Shown here: in pieces, positions 7,992 through 15,712 of the stretch
Numbering within the stretch: the first letter of the stretch is position 1
How the letters are laid out: the number at the start of each line of letters is the position of its first letter
Assembly (NCBI RefSeq): GCF_007748195.1
Contig: NZ_CP037920.1
Coordinates: 2,853,501-2,917,500, forward strand
Length of the DNA stretch: 64,000 nucleotides
Direction: 5' to 3'
Source of the DNA: Gimesia aquarii
GTDB taxonomy: Bacteria > Planctomycetota > Planctomycetia > Planctomycetales > Planctomycetaceae
The notes under the pieces: model-generated
What the model was told of the DNA's origin: nothing
What the model saw: only the letters and a program-made list of their open reading frames with translations
Databases searched by the model: none
Position numbers and translations under genes: made by a program

Positions 7992-10091
7992 TCAATTCGT
8001 TTCTGATTTACGTTTGAGAATTATAAAATGTCCATCTGTCTGATCTGGGATCAGCTCCCATTGATTAGGCGCATTTTTATATTCCGGGATCTGATCGGGG
8101 GACTTGATTTGGCTATAGGGGTGTTGTGTATCGATAATGATATAATCAGTGTCAGCGGGCACACCTGATCGGTAATCATTTACTTTTCGACGATAGTCAC
8201 TGTAGTCATAAGATCGAGCATGATGTGTAAAACGGGGATGAACAAAGTCAGTGGAGGCAACTCGACTTTCCCGTGGGATGAGTGGAATCACTTTTGTGAA
8301 TTGTTTCGCGCGCTCTCCGGGAAGATAAAGTTTTTTCCAGTACCAGTTAGATCCGGAATCCCAGAAAACCAACCCCGTAGGACCCAAGCTGAAAAAAAGT
8401 CCCGTTGCGATGGCAGAGCACCATGTGAAGTGAGTCGCGAATGTCTGTGCGGCAGTAACCTTGGTTTTTAATGAGCATCGTTCTATAAAAAGAGGGATAT
8501 TTCCTAATCCAATTGCCGCCGCCCAACACAGTATGGGGACTATGGGAGCATGGAAGTGGTGGCGAGGGTCATGTGCTAATTCATTCAAGCAAAGTAAACC
8601 AAAGAGTGGTGCCGCTACAAGTAACCGACTAGGAGAAAACAAAGGAAGAAAACCTAACGGTACGATCAGAGCCAATCCGTAGATAAAAGTGTCGGGCCGA
8701 ACTAATTCACCGAACAATAAGGATGGATTGAATAGTATATTCTGTACTACTTCACCGAGAGAACTTCCAAATTTACTGAAGTACCCCACATAGTGAACTT
8801 GTTCACCACTACGGAACCAGGGAATGAGAATTTTCACGACGAATGACAGATAAATAACCGCAAAAAGGGAGAGACTGATTCCGGGGGTAAGAACTTTGAA
8901 AAGACCTGGTTTTGTTGTGGTGTTGTCCTGTTTACTTTCTTGCCATTGTTGATATGCAATCCAGAGTCCTAACGGTCCGAGAATGATGGCATAATCTTCT
9001 TTGGCAGTTAATGTAAGTGCCAGCAAAAGAATAGCAGATTTCCAGCGTTTTTGTTCAATCGCATCCAGCGCAAAGAGCAGGGCGGGAACTCCTAATGAAA
9101 TGGGGCGAAATGTTTTTAAGTCGATCGCAATATCAAGAAACTGTAAAGGAAAATAGCATAAGTATGCAGCCACCATTGCTTTGCCAATCATGGTTGAATG
9201 ACTGTGACGTACAGCCATCCGGTAGAGTGGGATAGCGCCGATTGCTAATGCCAGTGACTCACACAGTTCCAATAGTAGGTGAGAAGGCCAAAGCTGATAG
9301 AGAGGAAGTAAAAGCAGGTGGATGAACTGAATGTGTTCTCCCCAGAATAATCCCTGGTCCAGGTAACTGCGAAACCCTTTTCCATGTGTGATGTTCCAGA
9401 GATGTTCTTCATACATGGCAGAGTCACCATGCGGGATCAGCAAACCTTCATACAGTCTCCAGTTCATAAATGTGAATAGAGAGACAAACAACCCTATCAT
9501 GAGCCATGCTCCGAAAGGGATCTTGATTGTTTGTGTCCGTTTTGCTTCCAGTGATTCTGGAGTGAGTTCAAAATAAGAAACGGGAAAGATTAGAGAGGCA
9601 AACGTAGCCATCCAACCTGCGATAGTGAGAGAAAACCAGAATTGTGATGTCGCCAATAAGAGGCTTTCCAAGCTGGTCCAGCCCATAACGAAAGCTGTGA
9701 TGCGGAGCAGTTCCCAGGCTGCTGGCAGCAACCACCAGCGGAAGCCTTTCCAGCCCCAGTTTGTAAACGCCATGCTTAGAGAGGAGCCACACACTTTGGA
9801 AATGAGAAATGATCCAATACCCCATGTTGTAATGGATATGATTAATAGATAACCCATCAAAGGGAAAAACGGGATCAGAGCTGATTGAGTGGTTGGTTCG
9901 ATTGTACCAGACCAATTTCGAACGAGGTCCTGCCAGAGCGTCGCACTAACGTATAACGTAGCAATGTTTAAATTGCTGAGTATAGACTGAATTGATAATG
10001 TGACAGCACCACTTCCCAGCAGGACACAAAGCAGCGCATAAGTAAATCGTCGGCTATCAAATTGCGAAGGTGGGGTGGTTGTTTGGTTCAT
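7992..10091 (-). CDS. DUF2079 multi-pass membrane protein (GT-C-like)
   Basis: A 699-residue integral membrane protein with about 12-13 hydrophobic helices. The ATG at 10089-10091 is preferred over an in-frame TTG just upstream. The DUF2079 signature is clear in the middle: GDSAMYEEHLWN at the start of the conserved loop, then HGKGF, LFWGEH and LPLYQLWP, followed by ELCESLALAIGAIPLYR. DUF2079 proteins resemble the GT-C fold of PMT-type mannosyltransferases, and an acidic loop residue (the GDS Asp or the DQG Asp) may be the catalytic site. The C-terminal 150 residues form a soluble extracytoplasmic domain containing RESRVASTDFVHPR and a DTQHPYSQ segment, consistent with this family. The substrate is unknown. 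It is a single gene with no glycan-synthesis neighbours. Confidence 0.85.
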   Translation of the reverse strand: MNQTTTPPSQFDSRRFTYALLCVLLGSGAVTLSIQSILSNLNIATLYVSATLWQDLVRNWSGTIEPTTQSALIPFFPLMGYLLIISITTWGIGSFLISKVCGSSLSMAFTNWGWKGFRWWLLPAAWELLRITAFVMGWTSLESLLLATSQFWFSLTIAGWMATFASLIFPVSYFELTPESLEAKRTQTIKIPFGAWLMIGLFVSLFTFMNWRLYEGLLIPHGDSAMYEEHLWNITHGKGFRSYLDQGLFWGEHIQFIHLLLLPLYQLWPSHLLLELCESLALAIGAIPLYRMAVRHSHSTMIGKAMVAAYLCYFPLQFLDIAIDLKTFRPISLGVPALLFALDAIEQKRWKSAILLLALTLTAKEDYAIILGPLGLWIAYQQWQESKQDNTTTKPGLFKVLTPGISLSLFAVIYLSFVVKILIPWFRSGEQVHYVGYFSKFGSSLGEVVQNILFNPSLLFGELVRPDTFIYGLALIVPLGFLPLFSPSRLLVAAPLFGLLCLNELAHDPRHHFHAPIVPILCWAAAIGLGNIPLFIERCSLKTKVTAAQTFATHFTWCSAIATGLFFSLGPTGLVFWDSGSNWYWKKLYLPGERAKQFTKVIPLIPRESRVASTDFVHPRFTHHARSYDYSDYRRKVNDYRSGVPADTDYIIIDTQHPYSQIKSPDQIPEYKNAPNQWELIPDQTDGHFIILKRKSETN

Positions 10092-10290
10092 CAATTTCTA
10101 TCTGAAATCAGGTTCGCGCGTGCTTCTTGTGACAAGATAGGCGATTCACTTCACAAATTTTAGAGAAGAAATCTGAAAAGAATGCGGTTTAGGTGAAAAA
10201 ATACTGAGTGTTGCTACAATTGGAAAAGGATCCTGTCTGTTAATATTCTAAATGGTTTTCTTTCAGCAAGGAAGCAACATAGGTTTGACC

Positions 10291-10953
10291 ATGAAACATT
10301 CTAATGAGCAGATTCGTGTTTATTGCGCTGGTCCTTTATTTAATCGATCTGAACGTCAAGAGATGACGTCTATTGCCGACCTATTGTCTGATTCTGGTTA
10401 CTCAGTATATCTGCCTCATCGTGATGGAATGGAGTTTCGCCTAGTCTTAGATGTTTTAGTCGAACGAAACTGGGATGCTCCTATGGCAGCTCAATTCTTA
10501 CATGAAGCCATTTTTGCCTTGGATGTTTATCAATTAGTCATTGAGTGCGAGGCAATGGTTTGGAATTTAAATGGACGTACACCCGATGAAGGTGCCGTTT
10601 CAGAAGCGGCTATGGCCTGGATGTTGGGAAAACCATTGATTGCCTATCAAGATGATGTTCGTTCATTGATTCAGGGACGTGTCAATCCACTTTTGGTGGG
10701 TATGATAGATTTTGAATCGATTGATCAGATCGAACAGATTCCCAGTGCATTGTCTGTTGCTATTATGCAGCAAGATCTCCGACCCGAGTTACAAGTCTCT
10801 TTATTACCCTCAAAAGTTCAGGCGGCAGTCAAATCTGGACGAGTCTTATGGGAAGCACTGTGCGCAGAAGGTGCACAGGAAGATAATGAAATGATTGCCT
10901 CAGTTGTCGAAGACCTGTTTGCTCCCAATGATCGATCGACACTACTGGCCTGA
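10291..10953 (+). CDS. Nucleoside 2-deoxyribosyltransferase family protein
   Basis: About 220 residues from the ATG at 10291; an in-frame ATG at 10252 would add 13 residues and cannot be excluded. YCAGPLF (residues 11-17) is the N-terminal nucleotide-binding block. NGRTPDEGAVSE (94-105) is the catalytic block, where the final Glu105 matches the nucleophile that forms the ribosyl-enzyme intermediate, and GKPLIAY follows. Members swap the base between deoxynucleosides or hydrolyse deoxynucleotides (DNPH1-like). The protein is longer than the classic enzymes (about 150 aa) by a C-terminal helical extension of unknown role. It is followed after 35 bp by an HD phosphohydrolase, which suggests both act on nucleotides. 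Confidence 0.88.
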   Translation: MKHSNEQIRVYCAGPLFNRSERQEMTSIADLLSDSGYSVYLPHRDGMEFRLVLDVLVERNWDAPMAAQFLHEAIFALDVYQLVIECEAMVWNLNGRTPDEGAVSEAAMAWMLGKPLIAYQDDVRSLIQGRVNPLLVGMIDFESIDQIEQIPSALSVAIMQQDLRPELQVSLLPSKVQAAVKSGRVLWEALCAEGAQEDNEMIASVVEDLFAPNDRSTLLA

Positions 10954-10988
10954 ATCAGAAATGAAAAAGAAGAATTGATCATCCACAT

Positions 10989-12326
10989 ATGAATCATCCT
11001 TATGTTGCGATTCCGGAAATTTCGAACTTACAGTCTGGTAGTGGCTTAGTTCGCATTCCTTATCAGCAGGATGTTCCATTTACGGACCGTGTTCGTGCAC
11101 TCGTCGATACAACTGAGTTTCGTAGATTATCTCATATAACCCAGTTGGGGTTTACTGCCCTGGTTTATCCGGGAGCGACGCACACACGTTTCGAGCATGC
11201 ATTAGGGGTCTATCAAAATTCATTACAGTACCTTTGGCAGTTAGGGAAAGACGCTCGCTTCTCTGCTACAATCGATGTACATACCGCTGAGGTTTTAATT
11301 GTCGCAGCTTTACTACACGATTTGGGACATTGGCCATTTTGTCATTTAATTGAAGATATGTCCTTGGAAGGAATTCCCCGACATGAAATGTTCGCTAGAG
11401 AATTTCTGTCTGATCAACACGAATTAGCAGGAATTTTGAGAACAGAGTGGGGGATCGAACCCGAAGAGGTTTTAGATATTTTGGTCCCTCGATCAGATAC
11501 CACAGAGATGCGACTGGTTCGATCTATTTTATCGGGTCCCATTGATATTGATAAGATGGATTATCTGGACCGCGACAGTTTGCATGCCGGGGTGCCCTAT
11601 GGTCGTAACTTTGATAAGAATCGCTTGGTTCATTCATTGATGGTTAATGAAGCCGGCGATGGTTTGGCCATTGGTTCCAAAGGAAAAACTGCAGCGGAGT
11701 TAATGGTATTTGCCCGGTATGTTATGTTTAGCGAAGTCTATTGGCACCATGCGGTTCGCTCCGCTAGCACAATGTTTGCCCGCGCTTTTTATCATCTCTA
11801 TCAGAAGCTTGATTTGTCTGAGTATTTTAAGTTAACAGAAGCGGATTCTATTTCTGTATTACGAGAACAGGCCAAAGGCACATTATGTGAAAGACTGGTT
11901 GAAGGTATTTTCAGTACGAAACGCATATTGTATAAACGAATTGCTGAATATAGCTATTATGAATCATCCGATGTTTTTGAGTTGATCGCGCATCAACCAG
12001 TTTCTTCGTTGGTAATATGGAGCGAAAACTTATCGAAACGGCTTTCTCAGCGCTTAAATCAGCCCGTTTCTTCAACCGATATTTTAATTGACGCACCACC
12101 CACACATCGTGAAGTCGAATTTAATGTTGAGATTTATTCGTCACGTGAAGCGAAATACCAACCTCTGCATATAGTGTCTCCCGTCGTTGATACATTGGCT
12201 CAGAAGCAATTTGATGATTTTGTGAAGCGCGTTCGTGTATTTGTTCATCCTCAAATTGCAGAGTATTGTGCGGACATGAGCGATTTCGAAGACCTATTAC
12301 TGAAATCTGTTCAAGAAACAAATTGA
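10989..12326 (+). CDS. HD-domain phosphohydrolase (dGTPase/SAMHD1-like family)
   Basis: A 445-residue HD-superfamily protein. Metal ligands are visible in order: H70 in THTRFEHALG, H110-D111 in LLHDLGHWPF, and D186 or D188 in GPIDIDKMDYLDRD. The ALVDTTEFRRLSHITQLG stretch before them is typical of the COG1078 branch, related to dNTP triphosphohydrolases and SAMHD1. The likely reaction is removal of triphosphate from a deoxynucleotide, but COG1078 members vary and the substrate cannot be read from sequence. The C-terminal 150 residues form a variable alpha/beta domain. The gene starts 35 bp after the deoxyribosyltransferase and is probably co-transcribed. No signal peptide or membrane segment is present. 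Confidence 0.88.
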   Translation: MNHPYVAIPEISNLQSGSGLVRIPYQQDVPFTDRVRALVDTTEFRRLSHITQLGFTALVYPGATHTRFEHALGVYQNSLQYLWQLGKDARFSATIDVHTAEVLIVAALLHDLGHWPFCHLIEDMSLEGIPRHEMFAREFLSDQHELAGILRTEWGIEPEEVLDILVPRSDTTEMRLVRSILSGPIDIDKMDYLDRDSLHAGVPYGRNFDKNRLVHSLMVNEAGDGLAIGSKGKTAAELMVFARYVMFSEVYWHHAVRSASTMFARAFYHLYQKLDLSEYFKLTEADSISVLREQAKGTLCERLVEGIFSTKRILYKRIAEYSYYESSDVFELIAHQPVSSLVIWSENLSKRLSQRLNQPVSSTDILIDAPPTHREVEFNVEIYSSREAKYQPLHIVSPVVDTLAQKQFDDFVKRVRVFVHPQIAEYCADMSDFEDLLLKSVQETN

Positions 12327-12428
12327 TCACGCTTGCGGGATTTGGCTATGATTCGCTTACAGACATGTTAAAATTATGGGTAATGATGTTCATTTTAAGT
12401 CATTTACCAGTAGTGATTGGTTACTTCC

Positions 12429-13649
12429 ATGATGCGAATTCGAAAAATTTGTTGTGGGGCATTCCATTTATTCGTTGGGGGAATGTTGCTAACAACTGTT
12501 GGTTGTGGTGGTGGAAGCGAACAACAAGTACAACGATCTCCTGTGAAACAAAAATCTTCTTCGGTTCAAGATCCTAAACTGAAATCTATAAGTTCCAAGC
12601 TCAAAAAAAGATTTCAGAAGAAATCGAAAAAGCCAGAAATGGAAGGCAATCCGGAAGATATGTTTGAAGTTGTGGATTATGTTCATAACTTTGAAATTCA
12701 AAAACCCGAATCAACTAGTCGCTCTGATGACTTAATCTCAGTTGTGTTACCTGCACAAGGGGATGTCGATTCTTCTACTTTTTTGATTACCGCAAGTGGA
12801 AAGCGGGAAGAGCAAGGCGAACCTGATTCTTCGTTTAAGCTACCCGAAGGATTTTCTGCTATCGCAGAAGCTGGTTATTCATTACAAGGGCTGCCCCATC
12901 GAATTCGTTGTGCGCGGGATTATAGCGAAATGGTGTTGGTCCCTGCTGGAGTTTCGATTCAAGGAATAAATGATGGTGAAAAAAATGCAGAGCCTCAATT
13001 CACGATTTACCAGAATGCGTTTTACATTGATGTATATGAAGTGACTCTGGAACAATATCGGCGATGGCGTTCAGAGATGATTGCGCAAAAAGGAAAAATT
13101 CCTAGCCCCGCCGGCAATGATCTTCAACCAGCTCAGTTTCCTGCCTTAGGGATCTCCTATACCGATGCTCTCAACTATGCACGTACTATGGGCAAGCAGT
13201 TACCTCTTGAAACTCAGTGGGAAAAAGCGGCTCGCGGAGAATCCGGTTTCCAATATCCCTGGGGAAATGGGCGTCCGCTCTGGCAGAGAGTACGTAAGCT
13301 AGGACAAATTGATGCAGTGGGAACATTTCCTGGTGATCAAAGTCCCTATGGTGTTTTTGATTTGGCCGGTAATGCGCGAGAATGGTGTGAAGATTGGTAT
13401 TCTAACAATCCTTATCAGGCTGCGATTACATTAGCTGATGCGGGAGTCGTCAGAGATTGGACGGGTCCTAAAAGATCTGTGATACCCAGCATGCGGGCAG
13501 TAAGAGGTGATCAACAAGCCTGGAACGTTTGGAAACGATCGGGAGAAAATATGAGGAAGCCTCCTGCTGATGTTGGGTTTCGTTGTGTTTTGAATCTTCC
13601 TGAAGTATCAGCCGATTCCGAAGCTCCAAAAACTTCTGGCTCATTTTGA
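12429..13649 (+). CDS. SUMF1/FGE-sulfatase domain lipoprotein
   Basis: About 406 residues from the ATG at 12429 (another ATG follows directly; a TTG at 12417 is less likely). The N-terminus has a basic start, a hydrophobic core and VGC-GGG, a probable lipoprotein signal despite a poor -3 residue. A basic Ser/Lys-rich linker leads to a SUMF1-type domain from about residue 170: MVLVPAGVSIQG, then YIDVYEVTLEQYRRW, QLPLETQWEKAARG, YPWGNG, DLAGNAREWCEDWY and VGFRCVL. This fold includes true formylglycine-generating enzymes and many non-enzymatic, lectin-like or kinase-associated members. Being lipid-anchored outside the cytoplasm, it is unlikely to be the FGE that activates the sulfatase at 34155. 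Confidence 0.85.
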   Translation: MMRIRKICCGAFHLFVGGMLLTTVGCGGGSEQQVQRSPVKQKSSSVQDPKLKSISSKLKKRFQKKSKKPEMEGNPEDMFEVVDYVHNFEIQKPESTSRSDDLISVVLPAQGDVDSSTFLITASGKREEQGEPDSSFKLPEGFSAIAEAGYSLQGLPHRIRCARDYSEMVLVPAGVSIQGINDGEKNAEPQFTIYQNAFYIDVYEVTLEQYRRWRSEMIAQKGKIPSPAGNDLQPAQFPALGISYTDALNYARTMGKQLPLETQWEKAARGESGFQYPWGNGRPLWQRVRKLGQIDAVGTFPGDQSPYGVFDLAGNAREWCEDWYSNNPYQAAITLADAGVVRDWTGPKRSVIPSMRAVRGDQQAWNVWKRSGENMRKPPADVGFRCVLNLPEVSADSEAPKTSGSF

Positions 13650-13792
13650 TTCTCGTTTTCCGAGTGTCTACTTTATTTAGCTGATTAGGGAAGCTTTCTG
13701 CTGCTTCCATTCAAGTTTCGGTTCGCTTTGCAAGTCTTCTGAGATTGCCGCTTTCCGCCTGATGACCTCGTAAATTCAGACTCCTACGCAAA

Positions 13793-13821
13793 TTGTGTAT
13801 TGCGGTCGCTCTTGTCATAAT
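13793..13821 (+). promoter_or_regulatory. Predicted sigma-70-type promoter of the MarR/RND operon
   Basis: TTGTGT at 13793-13798 and CATAAT at 13816-13821 are separated by exactly 17 bp. Transcription would begin near 13828, placing the palindromic operator at the start site. The placement is a sequence match only. Confidence 0.6.
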
Positions 13822-13830
13822 ATACAACAA

Positions 13831-13845
13831 GGCTAATAATTAGCC
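13831..13845 (+). promoter_or_regulatory. Palindromic operator, likely MarR autoregulatory site
   Basis: GGCTAATAATTAGCC is a perfect palindrome with 7-bp arms around one central A. A third GGCTAAT follows as a direct repeat at 13847-13853. It lies just past the predicted -10 and about 45 bp before the MarR start codon, the usual place for a MarR dimer to block transcription. Confidence 0.75.
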
Positions 13846-13888
13846 TGGCTAATGAATGAGGGTTTCTAATCTACCGGAGGAGAAACTG

Positions 13889-14344
13889 ATGCTGCAATAC
13901 GACTTTGAGGAAAGTATCGGGTATTGGATTACAATTACTTCGCATTTTTATCAAGAGGCATTAAATCAGGAATTGATACCTTATGGAATTACATTCCGTC
14001 AGTTTCAGGTGATTGGTTGGCTCGTTTATGAAGGCTCGCTTTCCCAAGTCGAATTGGCCGAACGCATGATGATCGAGCCACCAACGCTGGTTAGAATCCT
14101 GGATCGTATGGAGCGGGATTGCTGGATCAAACGTGAAAATGATCCCGATGATCGCCGCCGTAAAGTGGTGAAAGTTCTTCCTGAGGCAAAACCCGTTTGG
14201 TCGCAGATGGTGGCCTGTTTAAAGCGGCTCAGAAAAAAGGCGACTCAAGGTATGACACCGGAACAGGTTGAAATCTTGAAGTCGCTATTAATGCAGGTGC
14301 AGGAAAATCTCGGAGTGACGACTTCCGAGTATGAGACTGCATAA
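13889..14344 (+). CDS. MarR family transcriptional regulator
   Basis: A 151-residue winged-helix regulator. The ATG at 13889 is chosen because GGAGGAG (13876-13882) lies 6 nt ahead; an in-frame ATG at 13856 would place that site inside the gene. The helix-turn-helix (LSQVELAERMMIEPPTLVR, about residues 53-71) is followed by the DRMERDCWIKRE wing approach and the PDDRRRKVV wing that is diagnostic for MarR. Terminal helices give the dimer. It likely represses the efflux genes that follow and itself, through the palindrome upstream. The inducing ligand is unknown. The RND adaptor starts about 60 bp after its stop. Confidence 0.92.
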   Translation: MLQYDFEESIGYWITITSHFYQEALNQELIPYGITFRQFQVIGWLVYEGSLSQVELAERMMIEPPTLVRILDRMERDCWIKRENDPDDRRRKVVKVLPEAKPVWSQMVACLKRLRKKATQGMTPEQVEILKSLLMQVQENLGVTTSEYETA

Positions 14345-14404
14345 ATAAGAAGAAATCAAATTTATAAACGATAGATAATACTTAATATAATATTGAGGGG
14401 ATTT

Positions 14405-15700
14405 ATGAGATTAGCAACCAGCCTCGTTGCCTTTTTTTTGTTATGTTTTTTATTTTCTGAACAACTGCTAGCCCAACGTGGTCCCGCATCTGTGGCCGTT
14501 GCTAAAATTGTGGAACAGAAAATTGCATCAGGACAAACCTTTGTTGGAACCGTGCAGCCGATTAAGAGAAGTCTCATCGGAAGTGCCGTCGGTGGACGTG
14601 TCGCCGAGTTTCCTGTGAATGAGGGAGACTATGTGCGCGCCAAACAACCTTTGGCTCAACTCTTGATTAACACTATCAGTTTAGAAGTAGATGCTGAAAA
14701 AGCGGAATTGGAACTTCGCAAACATGAACTGACTGAGTTAGAAAATGGTTCCCGACCAGATGAAATAAAAAGAGCCAAAGCGCTCATGATGGCTGCCAAG
14801 GCTGGTAGCGAGTATCAGCAGAAACGACGTAAACGTCTGGAATCTCTTTATTCTAGAAAAGCAGTGAATGATGATGATATTCAACAGGTTGTCTCAGAGT
14901 CAATTCGTGCTGAGCAATTATATCAGGAAGCGACGGCAGCTTATGAACTCGCAGTGAAAGGGCCTCGAAAAGAGAAAATTGCTCAGGCGCGATCTCGAGT
15001 TGCCATACAACAGGCCTTGGTTGATAAACTTGAAAGCCAGGTCGTAAAGCATACGATTATTTCTCCGTTTAATGGATACGTTGTTGCCGAACATACGGAA
15101 GTCGGTCAATGGGTTAACTCGGGTGAGCTTGTTGCCGAAGTGATTGCATTAGATGAAGTGGATGTCAGTGTTCAAGTACTGGAGAACCATGTGCCGCATG
15201 TTCGATTGGGAATGGATGTCCGTGTAGAAGTTCCCGCTATTCCAGAAGAAGTGTTTATTGGTAAGGTAGCCATGGTCATCCCGCAGGCAGATGTCCGATC
15301 TCGTACGTTTCCAGTTAAGGTTCGGATCAAAAATACAATTACTAAGAATGGGCCGATCCTCAAATCGGGAATGTTAGCCCGCGCTGTGCTGCCTACAGGG
15401 GCGGCTCAAACTGCCTTACTGGTTTCCAAGGATGCTTTGGTTTTAGGAGGTCCTCGTCCCATGATTTTTGTCGTCGAGCCTAATAAAGAAAATCAAAAAC
15501 TGGGTAAAGCACGTGCTGTTCCCGTCCAAGTTGGTGTAGCTCAAGGTCGATTAATTCAAGTGAAGGGTGACTTGAAACGTGGGGCGTTTGTTGTCATACG
15601 TGGTAATGAACGCTTAAGACCAGAGCAGAATGTAGTAATCGCTGAAGTCTTATCGCCCGATGCGGAACCAAAAGCAAAAGCCATGAAATCGGATGGTTAA
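14405..15700 (+). CDS. RND efflux periplasmic adaptor (membrane fusion protein)
   Basis: A 431-residue adaptor starting at the ATG at 14405, 4 nt after GAGGGG; an upstream TTG is unlikely. A signal peptide ends near LLAQR. The mature protein has the split biotinyl-lipoyl-like domain (GSAVGGRVAEFPVNEGDYV near residue 60, and HTIISPFNGYVVAEHTEVG near 218), an alpha-helical hairpin with coiled-coil character in between (about residues 95-205), then a beta-barrel domain and a membrane-proximal domain. It has no lipobox, so it is probably anchored by its partner. It connects the inner-membrane pump at 15713 with an outer-membrane channel. No TolC-like gene is nearby, so the channel must be shared. 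Confidence 0.92.
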   Translation: MRLATSLVAFFLLCFLFSEQLLAQRGPASVAVAKIVEQKIASGQTFVGTVQPIKRSLIGSAVGGRVAEFPVNEGDYVRAKQPLAQLLINTISLEVDAEKAELELRKHELTELENGSRPDEIKRAKALMMAAKAGSEYQQKRRKRLESLYSRKAVNDDDIQQVVSESIRAEQLYQEATAAYELAVKGPRKEKIAQARSRVAIQQALVDKLESQVVKHTIISPFNGYVVAEHTEVGQWVNSGELVAEVIALDEVDVSVQVLENHVPHVRLGMDVRVEVPAIPEEVFIGKVAMVIPQADVRSRTFPVKVRIKNTITKNGPILKSGMLARAVLPTGAAQTALLVSKDALVLGGPRPMIFVVEPNKENQKLGKARAVPVQVGVAQGRLIQVKGDLKRGAFVVIRGNERLRPEQNVVIAEVLSPDAEPKAKAMKSDG

Positions 15701-15712
15701 AGAGGATCTTCA

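Noticed and set aside
12266-12577. 103-codon plus-strand frame between the HD gene and the SUMF1 gene
   Set aside because: It overlaps both real genes in another frame and has no domain or start context.
12429-13649. SUMF1 lipoprotein as the FGE for the sulfatase at 34155
   Set aside because: It is exported and lipid-anchored, while FGE activity on bacterial sulfatases is expected in the cytoplasm; the distance of 20 kb also argues against a specific link.
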